64,000 bases of DNA from NCBI GenBank assembly GCA_020633555.1, contig JACKDL010000009.1, positions 1 through 64,000 on the forward strand, in the 5' to 3' direction. Below the pieces are notes generated by a model that saw only the letters and a program-made list of their open reading frames with translations, ran no database searches and was not told the origin of the DNA. Each line of letters begins with the position of its first letter. Positions within the stretch are counted from its first letter, which is position 1. Shown piece by piece: positions 1 to 8,306 of the stretch. The stretch comes from Myxococcales bacterium (GTDB lineage Bacteria; Myxococcota_A; Bradymonadia; UBA7976; UBA1532). Both the position numbers and the translations under genes were made by a program.

Positions 1-1575
1 CGTGGCGCCGCCGCCGAGATCCACGCAGGCCAGACCGTCGGCGCAGGGATCACCCGCCACGCACAGGGCGCCCTCGCAGGCCACGGGACCCACGGGGCAG
101 CGGGCACCCTGCGCCCGGCCGCCGCTGGGCGCGCACACGGGCTGGGCCCAGCGGGCATACACACAGGCGGTACCCTCGGGGCAGTCGCCGGCCAGCACGT
201 CACAGCCCAGCAGGGCAGCGCAGGCGCCGACCTGGGCGCCGCACGCGGTCTGCAGGCAGATCTGCTGGGCCGCCGGATCGCGCGGATCGGCGCACTCCGC
301 GTTCGCGCAGGCCGCCAGGGCATCGTAGGTCACGCGCTCGGGCAGGCTGGCGGCTTCGTAGCACAGGCGGGCGCAGGCGCGATCGGCGCCGCAGGCCTCG
401 ACGCAGGCCACGGTGGCGCTGCAGGCGGCGTCCCCGCCGGGGCCGGGATCGTAGTCGCCGTTGCAGGCGGCGATCTCGGTCGCGCAGGACGCGTTGAAGC
501 AGGCGTCGCCGCCTTGGGGGCAGTGCAGGCGCCCACAGGCGATGACGGCGTTGTACAGGCCGTGCCCTTGGCGGTGGCTGCCGTCCCAGCACCCCAGCAC
601 GCAGGCCGGGGCCCCCTGGCAGCCCGAGAGGCACTCCGCCAGCACCCGGCAGCCGCGGGCGTCGCAGCCCAGCGGATCGCACACCCCGTCGGCGCAGGCC
701 TCGTCACAGGCACAGGGCACCTCGGCGCAGGGGGCGTCGCCCCCCATCACCCGGTCGATCCACGTCTGGTAGGCGTCCACCCGGGTCTGACTCGACAGCT
801 CCATGCACTGGGCCCCGGCGGGGGTGGTGCCCGTCACCGTGGAGTTCACGCCCACCACCGCCGGCGGGCCGTCGCCCAGCAGCAGCCCGGGGCCGCCCGA
901 GTCGCCGTAGCAGGTGCCCCCCTCGGGCTGGTCGGTGAGGTAGTGGGCGGGGAACACGCCGGTGAGCGCCAGGGTCCGCGCCCGCTTGAGCCCCGTGCCG
1001 GTGCGCCGCACGCCGTCATTGGCGCCGTAGCCCACGTACAGCAGCTCGGTGCCGGGGCCCAGGGCCTCCATGGGCTGGCGCCACAGGGGCAGGGGGGCCA
1101 CGTCGGCCACGGGCTCGGCCAAAGCGTACAGGGCCAGGTCGTCCACCTGGAGCACCGAGCCGTAGATGAAGCCGGGGTGTTGATGGAAGGCCGCCACCGG
1201 GTGCGTGACGCCGTCCCGGGGCGCCGCGTTGTCTCGGGCGCGGGCGTCGGGGCCCACCACGAACACCACGTTGGCGGGCTCGGCGGGCTGGCCGCTGCGG
1301 CGCAGGCCCTCCAGGCAGTGGGCCGCGGTCAGCACCCAGGTGGGCGCGATGAGGGTCGCGGTACAGAAGGGGCCGTTGTAGCGCCCGCCCACCACCTGGG
1401 CCAGGGCGCCCACGGCGGGGTGGCCGGGCTCGGCAAGGCCCCCCACGATGGGGATCTGATTGGCCCCTACGGCCGGCACAGGCTCGACCGGCTCTGCCCC
1501 GGGCTGGCAGCCCCACAGCCCCAGCGCCGCAGCCAGCGCTGCGGCCCGCCCTGTCCATCGCCCCGTCGCCCGCAT
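1..1575 (-). CDS. Secreted S1-family serine protease lipoprotein, C-terminally truncated by the window edge
   Basis: The reading frame runs off the left edge, so the protein is incomplete at its C-terminus (525 codons visible). The N-terminus has a lipoprotein signal (hydrophobic stretch, LWGC, Cys23). The mature-like start IVGG lies at 43-46. The triad is visible: His86 in TAAHC, Asp146 in DDLALY and Ser226 in GDSGGP. The residue six before the serine (position 189 in chymotrypsin numbering) is Gly220 rather than Asp, so trypsin-like cleavage after Lys/Arg is not expected; that specificity is inferred. After about residue 280 comes a long cysteine-rich tail with many CxxxC spacings, typical of myxobacterial surface proteins. 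The ATG at 1575 is preceded by GGAGGAC. It is transcribed divergently from the PiT-like gene. Family assignment is confident; the substrate is unknown. Confidence 0.88.
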   Translation of the reverse strand, partial: MRATGRWTGRAAALAAALGLWGCQPGAEPVEPVPAVGANQIPIVGGLAEPGHPAVGALAQVVGGRYNGPFCTATLIAPTWVLTAAHCLEGLRRSGQPAEPANVVFVVGPDARARDNAAPRDGVTHPVAAFHQHPGFIYGSVLQVDDLALYALAEPVADVAPLPLWRQPMEALGPGTELLYVGYGANDGVRRTGTGLKRARTLALTGVFPAHYLTDQPEGGTCYGDSGGPGLLLGDGPPAVVGVNSTVTGTTPAGAQCMELSSQTRVDAYQTWIDRVMGGDAPCAEVPCACDEACADGVCDPLGCDARGCRVLAECLSGCQGAPACVLGCWDGSHRQGHGLYNAVIACGRLHCPQGGDACFNASCATEIAACNGDYDPGPGGDAACSATVACVEACGADRACARLCYEAASLPERVTYDALAACANAECADPRDPAAQQICLQTACGAQVGACAALLGCDVLAGDCPEGTACVYARWAQPVCAPSGGRAQGARCPVGPVACEGALCVAGDPCADGLACVDLGGGAT

Positions 1576-1822
1576 GCCGTCCTCCTGGCCCCTTCCCCGC
1601 AAGCCTACGGGCCCGGCCTGGCCCGTGTCGTGGGCTTCTGGACCTCGGCGCGAGGCCCCAGGGGCCTGTAGCGCCCTGGGACCGCAGCGACGCAGGCGGC
1701 GGGATCCGCTGCGCCCAAAGGGCCCGCCCGGTCCGACCCCCGGTCGTCCCCGCTCCGTTGGGGCTTCGACACACAACCGTCAAGAAGCACGGCTAGCATC
1801 CGCCCACCGAATGGGAGGCTGC

Positions 1823-2926
1823 ATGAGCCAGACCACCGCCCAGGGGCCGCTGCTCGTCCGCTTGAGGGACAACTTCGTCGAGGCCATCGCCCGCGAGAAG
1901 GTGTTCCTCGGGGTGCTCGCGGTCAGCTTCTTCGTCGCGGGCGCCGTCTACGATCGCCCCCAGGTCGCCATGTGGGTGGGCTTCGCCTTCGCGGGCTACT
2001 CGGCGGTGGCCAACGACAGCATCCAGACCATCGGCACCTTCATCGCGTCGAACCGCGACCGGAAGTGGTGGCAGCTCTGGCTCTTCATCGGCGGCATCTT
2101 CCTGGTGACCGTCTGGTACTCGTGGTGGGCCTACGACGGCGACGTCAGCTACGGCCGCCTGATGAGCAAGGGCTTCGAGACGGCGCCCACGTCGTTCCAC
2201 TTCCTGCACATCGCCGCGCCCCTGTTCCTGATGATCCTCACCCGCATGCGCATGCCGGTGAGCACCACCTTCCTGCTGCTCTCGTGCTTCGCCTCCACCG
2301 GCGGCTCGATCATGTCGGTGACCATGAAGAGCGTCTCGGGCTACGGGATCGCCATCGTGGTGGCCTTCGCCGTCTGGTTCGCCTTCGGGCAGGCCATGAA
2401 GCGCTGGTTCACGGGCGAGGCCCACCCCGCGTGGCGTTGGGCCCAGTGGATCAGCTCGGGCTTCTTGTGGTCGGTGTGGCTGCAGCAGGACGCCGCCAAC
2501 GTGGCCGTCTACCTGCCGCGCTCGCTGAACCTGACGCAGTTCCTGGTGTTCGCCATCGCCATCTTCCTGGGCCTGGGCGTGCTGTTCTCGATGGGCGGCG
2601 AGAAGGTCCAGGAGGTGGTGGACGAGAAGTCCGACGTGGTGGACGTGCGCTCCGCCACCGTCATCAACGCCATCTATGCGGTGATCCTGTACGTCTTCAA
2701 GGTGGTGTCCCAGGTGCCCATGAGCACCACCTGGGTGTTCGTGGGCCTGCTGGCCGGCCGCGAGCTGGCCATGGCCATGCGCAAGGCCAACACCACCGGG
2801 CGCGGGGTCAAGGACGCCATCGCCCTGGCCCGCCGCGACCTGGTCTACGTGACCATCGGCTTCATCGTGGCCCTGGTGCTGGCCGCCGTCATCAACCCGG
2901 TGGTGGGCAAGGCCCTCATCGAGTGA
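1823..2926 (+). CDS. PiT-like polytopic membrane protein (possible anion/phosphate permease relative)
   Basis: This 367-residue protein has roughly nine or ten hydrophobic segments. It shows two half-repeats that recall the inorganic phosphate transporter (PiT) fold: ANDSIQTIGTF (63-73) with MPVSTTF (144-150) in the first half, and DAANVAVYLPR (223-233) with VPMSTTW (298-304) in the second. In classical PiT proteins the pairs read GANDVANA and PVSTTH, so this is a remote relative at best. A charged cytosolic loop lies near 260-275 (EKVQEVVDEKSDVVD). The ATG at 1823 was chosen because GGGAGG (1813-1818) sits just before it; an in-frame ATG at 1811 overlaps that site. The stop overlaps the next start (TGATG), so the two genes are probably co-translated. 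Transport activity and substrate are inference. Confidence 0.72.
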   Translation: MSQTTAQGPLLVRLRDNFVEAIAREKVFLGVLAVSFFVAGAVYDRPQVAMWVGFAFAGYSAVANDSIQTIGTFIASNRDRKWWQLWLFIGGIFLVTVWYSWWAYDGDVSYGRLMSKGFETAPTSFHFLHIAAPLFLMILTRMRMPVSTTFLLLSCFASTGGSIMSVTMKSVSGYGIAIVVAFAVWFAFGQAMKRWFTGEAHPAWRWAQWISSGFLWSVWLQQDAANVAVYLPRSLNLTQFLVFAIAIFLGLGVLFSMGGEKVQEVVDEKSDVVDVRSATVINAIYAVILYVFKVVSQVPMSTTWVFVGLLAGRELAMAMRKANTTGRGVKDAIALARRDLVYVTIGFIVALVLAAVINPVVGKALIE

Positions 2927-3642
2927 TGGCCCACCCTGCCCGGGTCGCCCGTGCCGCGCTGCCTGCCGACGCCGTGGCCGCCTGGGCCGCGCAGGCCGAC
3001 GACGCGTACGCCGATCCAGCCGTCCGCCGCGCCCACCACTTCGTCCCCACCGCCAGCAGCATGGCGCTGGCCGCCATCGATCGGGCGGCGGTGATCGCCG
3101 CGGTCTGGGCGGCGCTGGGCCCGAGCATTCAGGCGGCCTTGGGCGGGCCCGTGGCCGTCAACCTGGCCAACGCCTGGCTGCGGCGGCAGTTCCCGCTGGG
3201 GCAGGGGCCCCGCTGGCACGCCCCTCATGGCTGGCACCAGGACGGGGCGCTGGGCCACGACTTCCTCGATCCGCCCGCCGATGATCCGGGCCTGGTGCCC
3301 ATGATCACCACCTGGGCGCCCCTGGGCCCGTGCGGCGTGGACGCGCCCGGTCTGGAGCTGGTGCCCGCCGATGAGCCGGCGCTGCGGCCCGTGGCCGCGC
3401 TGACGGCGCCGGTGGTGGATCGGATCCACCCGCCCGGCGCCCGCTGGCGGCCCGCTCTGGCACCCGGCGACGTGCTCGTCTTCGGGGGCGGGGTGTTGCA
3501 CCGCACCCACGCCACGGCGGCCATGACGCGGCCGCGTACCAGCGTGGAGTTGCGCTGGTTGCGGGCGGACGCGCTGCCCCACCGCCTGGCCGCTCAGCCC
3601 CATCTGCCCATGCCGGCGGGCGGCGCGGCGGGCCCGATCTGA
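2926..3642 (+). CDS. Phytanoyl-CoA dioxygenase (PhyH)-like Fe(II)/2-oxoglutarate oxygenase
   Basis: The 238-residue protein has the facial-triad pattern of Fe(II)/2-oxoglutarate oxygenases: His104-x-Asp106 in HGWHQDG, and a distal His192 in GGGVLHRTHA. An Arg about twelve residues later (Arg204, RPRTSVELRW) is placed to hold 2-oxoglutarate. The segment PGLELVPADEPALRP before the distal His resembles the 'pGslrvvPGSH' stretch of PhyH enzymes. There is no signal peptide, so it is probably cytosolic. Its ATG overlaps the stop of the PiT-like gene, suggesting translational coupling. The substrate cannot be told from sequence. PhyH family is the best guess, and other small 2OG oxygenases remain possible. 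Confidence 0.7.
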   Translation: MAHPARVARAALPADAVAAWAAQADDAYADPAVRRAHHFVPTASSMALAAIDRAAVIAAVWAALGPSIQAALGGPVAVNLANAWLRRQFPLGQGPRWHAPHGWHQDGALGHDFLDPPADDPGLVPMITTWAPLGPCGVDAPGLELVPADEPALRPVAALTAPVVDRIHPPGARWRPALAPGDVLVFGGGVLHRTHATAAMTRPRTSVELRWLRADALPHRLAAQPHLPMPAGGAAGPI

Positions 3643-3698
3643 AAGTCGCCCCCGCCGCGCGCATGGTCTAGAGTCGTCGCGGAGGGAGGTGGACAAGC

Positions 3699-6600
3699 GT
3701 GGCGACCGGGCCCATCGCGCGGGGCAAGCGGGACGTGTTCCTGGCCTACGCGCGCAACAACGCCACCCTGGCCAAGGCCGTCGATCGCTTCCTGCGATCG
3801 GCGGGCCTGTCGGTGTGGTTCGACCAGCGCGACGTGCCGGCCGGCACCCTGTGGCTCGCCGCGGCGGCCCGCGGCGTGGCCCAGGCGGGTCGGCTGGTGA
3901 TCCTGCTCACCGAGACCACCCCCCGCGCCTGGCTGCGCGCCGAGTTCGACTTCGCCGCCCGCACCGTGGCCCGCCACCCCGAGGTCGAGGTGGTGCCGGT
4001 GATCCGCGAGGGCTTCGACGCCGGCGACTTCGCCGTCGATCTCGAGCGGCTGGATCCGGTGATGCTGCCCCGCGACAAGGCGCTGCTGGAGGACCACCTG
4101 AAGCTGCTGGTGGCCCGGCTCTCGGTGCCCCAGGGCATGCCCAGCATGCCGCCGCCGCCGCAGGGCAACCCGTACCCCGGCCTGCGCCCCTACGGGCTGG
4201 CGGACGGGCGGGGCTTCTTCGGGCGCGAGCGCGAGACCGTCGAGGCCACCGCGCGGCTGGGCACCCAGGCGGGCGGCGACTTCGTGCGCTGGCTGCGGGT
4301 CGAGGGGCCGGCCGGCGTGGGCAAGGCCTCCTTCGCCCGGGCGGGCCTGGCGCCGGCCATCGTGCGCGGCGCCATCGCGGGCGGGCGCGGCGACTGGCGG
4401 GTCATCGCCATGCGCCCCAGCGAGGATCCCTTCGAGGCCTTCGCCGGGGCTGCGGTCACCACCTTCAACGACCTGCGGCCCGAGGCGGTGCGCACCCTGC
4501 TGGCGCAGCCCGCGGGGCTGGCGGACCTGATCCGCGAGGGCCTGGCACCCGACGAAGGGGTGCTGGTGGTGCTGGACCACTTGGAGGACGTGCTCTCGGC
4601 GGCCGACACCGAGTCGCTGGACGCCTTTGACGGGCTGCTGGCCGACGCCCTGGACGACTTCGACCAGCGCCTGCTGCTGGTGACCACCAACCGCAGCGAT
4701 CTGGTGGACGCCACCCTGGCGGCGCTGCCGCGTTGTGCCGACGTGGCCCGCCGCCACGCGGCGGTGCTGGCCCTGGGTGGCCTGAGCCGCAGCGGCCTGC
4801 GGGACGTCATCGAGGGGCCCACCCGCATGGTGGGCAAGCCGCTGCCGGCCGATCTGGCCCAGCGGATTCGGCGGGACGCCGAGCGCTTCGTGTCGGCGCC
4901 CGCGCGGCTGTCGTGGATGCTCCAGGCGCTGTGTCGCGGGCCGCGGCCCACGGTCGGGCGCTACGAGGCGCTGGGTGGCCTGGGCGGTGGGGTGGCCCGC
5001 GCCCTCGATCAGGGGTTCGCCCAGCTCGGCGACGATGATCGGCAGCGCACCCGCGATCTGCTGACGGCGCTGGTGGCCAGCGGCCGGGGGCGCTCGGACC
5101 TGCCGGTGGCCATCACGTGGGACGAGGCGCTGGTGGCCGCGGGCGAGGGCCCCCGGGCGCAGGCGCTCATCCAGCGTCTGGCCAGCCCCGAGGCCGCCGA
5201 CGGCGAGCCCTTGCCGCCCGCGCTGGTGCAGCTCACCCGCGATGGGCAGGTGGATCACGTGCGCCTGGGCCACAGCGCGCTGCTGAGCCACTGGCCCACC
5301 CTCAGCGCCTGGATCACCGCCGATCGGGCCATCCTGGAGCGGCGGGCGGACGTGGAGCAGGCGGCCCGGGGCTGGCTGCGGGCGGGCGCGGATCCGGCGG
5401 CGCTGCCCCAAGGGCCGCTCTTGGCCCTGCAGGCCGGCGACGACCTGCCCGAGGATCAGCGGCGGCGCCTGCGGGCCTCGCTGCGCACCCGCACGCGTCA
5501 CTACGTCGAGCAGGCCGAAGCGGCGCAGCGCCAGCGCGAGGCCGACGCCAAGGCAGCCGAGCGGGCGGCCCGCGATCGCGCCGAGAAGGCCCGGGACGCC
5601 GAGCAGCGCGCCAGCCGGGCTCACGTGCGACGCCTTCGGCTGTTCGTGGCCCTGGGCTTCATCGGCGCCGGGGCGGCCGCGTGGTATGGGCTGGACGCCA
5701 CGCGGCGCGAGGCCGAGATGCGCGAGCGGGTGGAGTGGGCCAGCCAGCAGCGGGCCCAGGCCGTCGAGGCCCTGAGGGACGCCGAGGCGAAGCATCTGGC
5801 CGCCGAGCAGCAGCGCAAGGCGGCGGAGCGGGAGCGCCGGCTCACGGAGCACGAGCGCCGGGCGGCGGACCGCCAGGGCGCCAAGGCCGAGCAGAGCGCC
5901 GACGTGGTGCTGATGTTCGCCGTGGAGGCCGCCGTCGAGGCGGACGAGTACTTCAGCCGCATCCCGGGCAACGACGGGAGGTACGCGCGGCGGATGTACG
6001 CCGAGGCCGTGCGGGCCCGGCTGGAGTCCCGGCTCGCGGAGGATCCCGACAACCGGCGGCTGCGCTACCTGCTGGCGCGCCAGCACGGGCTCATCGGGGA
6101 TCTGGCCGCCGACGAGGGCAAGCACCGCGCCTCGGCGCCCAGCTACGAGGCCGCCACCGAGGTCATCGACGCGCTGGTGGCCCTGGAGCCCGACGAGCGG
6201 TACGTGCGGGCCCAGGCCGAGGCCCACACCCGGCTGGGGCGCCTGCTCAGCAACACCCGCAAGGGGCCCGACGATCCGCAGGCGGCGGTGGATCACCACC
6301 GCAAGGCGGTGGAGATCTGGACCACGCTGGCCGAGGCCAGCCCCGACGATCGGGCCCTGCAGGCCCAGCTCGCCGACACCCGGGCCGATCTGGGGCTGGC
6401 GCTGATGCAGGTGGAGGGGCAGGGCGAGGCGGCGACCGCCGCGCTGGCCCAATCCGTCACCGAGACCCGCGCGCTGGTGCGGGCCAATCCCTCGGACATC
6501 GAACTGATCCACGCGCTGGCCCGGCGCATCGGGCGCCTGGGCGAGGCCGAGGCGGCCCAGGGCGACTTCGCCGGCGCGGTGGCCCGCTACGACGAGGCGC

Positions 6601-6707
6601 TGCGGCTGCTGGACCCCTTCACGAACATGGCCGAGCACCGCTCGCTCATCCGCACCCGCGCCTCGGTCAAGCGTCTGCGGCACTTCGCGAAGGCGCAGAT
6701 CAAGTAG
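3699..6707 (+). CDS. TIR-nSTAND1-coiled coil/TM-TPR protein (candidate defence or signalling NTPase)
   Basis: The domain order over 1002 residues is as follows. A TIR domain spans about 10-140 (DVFLAYARNN, VWFDQRDV, LVILLTETTPRAWLRAEF); Glu82 in W-L-R-A-E sits where TIR NADases have their catalytic Glu. A linker NPYPGLRPY then FFGRERE (156-178) is the hallmark entry to the nSTAND1 P-loop domain, with Walker A EGPAGVGKAS (201-210) and Walker B VLVVLDHLED (about 287-296). A charged Ala/Glu/Arg coiled coil is interrupted by one hydrophobic helix at about 645-668. The C-terminal third looks like TPR helices, presumably the sensor. The GTG start has GGAGGGAGG nine bases upstream; no ATG fits. Bacterial STAND proteins with TIR effectors often act in abortive phage defence, but a developmental signalling role is equally possible in this phylum. 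Confidence 0.85.
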   Translation: MATGPIARGKRDVFLAYARNNATLAKAVDRFLRSAGLSVWFDQRDVPAGTLWLAAAARGVAQAGRLVILLTETTPRAWLRAEFDFAARTVARHPEVEVVPVIREGFDAGDFAVDLERLDPVMLPRDKALLEDHLKLLVARLSVPQGMPSMPPPPQGNPYPGLRPYGLADGRGFFGRERETVEATARLGTQAGGDFVRWLRVEGPAGVGKASFARAGLAPAIVRGAIAGGRGDWRVIAMRPSEDPFEAFAGAAVTTFNDLRPEAVRTLLAQPAGLADLIREGLAPDEGVLVVLDHLEDVLSAADTESLDAFDGLLADALDDFDQRLLLVTTNRSDLVDATLAALPRCADVARRHAAVLALGGLSRSGLRDVIEGPTRMVGKPLPADLAQRIRRDAERFVSAPARLSWMLQALCRGPRPTVGRYEALGGLGGGVARALDQGFAQLGDDDRQRTRDLLTALVASGRGRSDLPVAITWDEALVAAGEGPRAQALIQRLASPEAADGEPLPPALVQLTRDGQVDHVRLGHSALLSHWPTLSAWITADRAILERRADVEQAARGWLRAGADPAALPQGPLLALQAGDDLPEDQRRRLRASLRTRTRHYVEQAEAAQRQREADAKAAERAARDRAEKARDAEQRASRAHVRRLRLFVALGFIGAGAAAWYGLDATRREAEMRERVEWASQQRAQAVEALRDAEAKHLAAEQQRKAAERERRLTEHERRAADRQGAKAEQSADVVLMFAVEAAVEADEYFSRIPGNDGRYARRMYAEAVRARLESRLAEDPDNRRLRYLLARQHGLIGDLAADEGKHRASAPSYEAATEVIDALVALEPDERYVRAQAEAHTRLGRLLSNTRKGPDDPQAAVDHHRKAVEIWTTLAEASPDDRALQAQLADTRADLGLALMQVEGQGEAATAALAQSVTETRALVRANPSDIELIHALARRIGRLGEAEAAQGDFAGAVARYDEALRLLDPFTNMAEHRSLIRTRASVKRLRHFAKAQIK

Positions 6708-6735
6708 ATCGAGCAGGGGCGGACCGCGCGTCGGG

Positions 6736-7692
6736 TCAGGTCGCGGCGTCCGGTGGACGGCCTGCGAGCGACGCCCGGGTGGGCGCTGGCTTGCGGCGGC
6801 GCCACAGCGCCCAGGTGGCCCCCGCGATGATCAGCGCCAGGAACCCCAGCACGCCCAGGGCCGCCAGCAGATCGGTGCGGGGCGTGGCGCCCAGCTCCAC
6901 CAGCCGCACTGTGGGGGCCAGACGCACGCCCTTGGCCAGCAGCTCGGCGCGGCGCTTGCCCTCCAGCCCCTCCCACAGCAGGTCGCGCAGCATGCCCGCA
7001 TGCCGGTCGGCAGCCAGCACGGCGTCCAGGCGCGCGGCGGTCAGGTACCTGGCCCGCAGCACCACGGTCACCGGGTCCCCCGGCTGCCAGCCGGGGCCCA
7101 CCAGGGGCATCCACAGCCGGGTCTGGCCCGTGTCGGGGGCCTGGACCTGCACGGACGCCTCGGGCACGGGGCGGCCGATCACCGTGAGGTTGCGGGTGCC
7201 GGGGTGCGCGGCGGTGAGCTCGGCCACCGTCACCTGGGCGTGGCCGCCGTCCAGACCGTGCACCAGCATGGGGGCGAACAGCACCGCCAGCACCAGCCAG
7301 CCCACCGCCATCACCAGCGGCAGCACGACCCACTCCAGGGGCTTGGCGCCCACGCGCTCCCAGACCTCGGCCTGGGGCAGCCCGCGGATGTCGATGTCGG
7401 GCCGGCGGGCCAGCAGGGCCGCCACCAGGTGGTCGAAGCCGGGCTCACCCCGGTCGCTGAAGATGCGCGCCCGCTTCAGCTTGCCCTTGGGCGTCGCGTA
7501 GGTCAGCAGCAGCTCCTGTGCGTCCTCGCGGGCGCCGCTGAGCACGTGCAGGTGCTGCAGCCGGGCGATGGGCGCCACCACCGTCTTCATGCCCACCCGC
7601 ACGATGAGGCGCTCGGCGTCCAGGACCGCGGCGACGTTGAAGACGGCGTGCTGGAACTCGAACTGCTGGGACGGCGGGGGGGCGTCGGGCAC
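6736..7692 (-). CDS. Unrecognised membrane-anchored protein with two transmembrane helices
   Basis: The 318-residue protein is not recognised. The first ~120 residues look like a soluble beta-rich domain (NVAAVLDAERLIVRVG, ELLLTYATPKGKLKRARIF) ahead of a hydrophobic helix (WVVLPLVMAVGWLVLAVLF). A roughly 130-residue domain follows, with beta strands such as RNLTVIGRPVPEASVQV. A last hydrophobic helix (LAALGVLGFLALIIAGATW) ends in a basic tail (WRRRKPAPTR). The arrangement suggests two helices with the middle domain outside the cytoplasm. The GTG start follows GAGG at a normal distance. It lies tail to tail with the TIR gene and head to head with the next gene. Confidence 0.65.
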   Translation of the reverse strand: MPDAPPPSQQFEFQHAVFNVAAVLDAERLIVRVGMKTVVAPIARLQHLHVLSGAREDAQELLLTYATPKGKLKRARIFSDRGEPGFDHLVAALLARRPDIDIRGLPQAEVWERVGAKPLEWVVLPLVMAVGWLVLAVLFAPMLVHGLDGGHAQVTVAELTAAHPGTRNLTVIGRPVPEASVQVQAPDTGQTRLWMPLVGPGWQPGDPVTVVLRARYLTAARLDAVLAADRHAGMLRDLLWEGLEGKRRAELLAKGVRLAPTVRLVELGATPRTDLLAALGVLGFLALIIAGATWALWRRRKPAPTRASLAGRPPDAAT

Positions 7693-7741
7693 GGGTCCTC
7701 GCGGGCGGTGGACGGGGAGGATGCCCCGGTGGCGGCGCGCG

Positions 7742-7771
7742 TTGCCAGCCCCGCGAGCGGCCGCGTATCCT
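7742..7771 (+). promoter_or_regulatory. Predicted sigma70-type promoter, near-leaderless
   Basis: TTGCCA (7742-7747) and TATCCT (7766-7771) are separated by 18 bases. The last base of the -10 element is only 8 bases before the ATG at 7779, so transcription should begin at or next to the start codon. No Shine-Dalgarno site can fit, which agrees with a leaderless mRNA. Confidence 0.5.
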
Positions 7772-7778
7772 GCCGGCC

Positions 7779-8306
7779 ATGGCCAACCCGCGCACCCCCG
7801 ACGTCGCCCTCGAGGTCCCCACCGGCCTGGCTGATCGCCTGCGCCGCCTGGCCGTGAGCCGGGGCCAGAGCCCCGAGGCCCTGGGCCCGCTGGTGCTCGA
7901 GGCCCTGCAGGTGGGCCTGCACGCCCTGGCGGACGCCGAGCGGATCCGCGACGAGGCGCCCACCGAGCCGGCGCCCGGGTTGGCGCCCGCCGAGGCGCGC
8001 CGGCTGGTGCGCCGGGACGGCGCGCTCACCACGGGCAGCCGGATGGGGCAGGACCGGCGCGGGGGGCAGCGCGGCGGACGGCGCCGGGCGGATCAGCCCG
8101 CCGAGGCGCCCCGGCTGGTGGACCGGATCTTGAGCCAGATCGACGCGGGGGTGGCCCCCCGCGACATCGCCGCGCGGCTGCAGGGCGAGGGCGTGCTGAC
8201 GGCGGGCGGCAAGCCGTGGACGGCGGCGGCCATCCAGCAGCTCGTGCGGCTCGAGACCGACCGGCGGGCCCACCGGGCCTGGACCCCGGCGGCGCTGGAC
8301 TCGTGA
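7779..8306 (+). CDS. Small putative DNA-binding protein with serine-recombinase-like helical C-terminus
   Basis: The 175-residue protein has three parts. The N-terminal ~55 residues (VALEVPTGLADRLRRLA and following helices) read like a ribbon-helix-helix or CopG-type segment. A basic linker follows (QDRRGGQRGGRRRAD). The C-terminal ~60 residues include RDIAARLQGEGVLTAGGK followed by PWTAAAIQQLV, closely resembling the 'eIa..Ln..gi.t..G..Ws...v..iL' helix pair of the recombinase domain in large serine recombinases. No catalytic serine domain is present, so it is not itself a recombinase. Its stop overlaps the start of the acetyltransferase-like gene (GTGA), so it may regulate or simply be co-expressed with it. 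Function is inferred only from these resemblances. Confidence 0.55.
   Translation: MANPRTPDVALEVPTGLADRLRRLAVSRGQSPEALGPLVLEALQVGLHALADAERIRDEAPTEPAPGLAPAEARRLVRRDGALTTGSRMGQDRRGGQRGGRRRADQPAEAPRLVDRILSQIDAGVAPRDIAARLQGEGVLTAGGKPWTAAAIQQLVRLETDRRAHRAWTPAALDS

Noticed and set aside
1460..1822. Upstream extension of the PiT-like protein to 1460
   Set aside because: The added N-terminus is Pro/Arg/Ser-rich antisense to the protease signal region, and the ATG at 1823 has its own ribosome site and a normal membrane-protein N-terminus.
3594..6683. A 1029-codon open frame on the minus strand opposite the TIR-nSTAND1 gene
   Set aside because: The plus strand carries recognisable TIR, Walker A and TPR motifs and a good ribosome site. 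The minus translation is Arg/Gly/His-rich with no motif.
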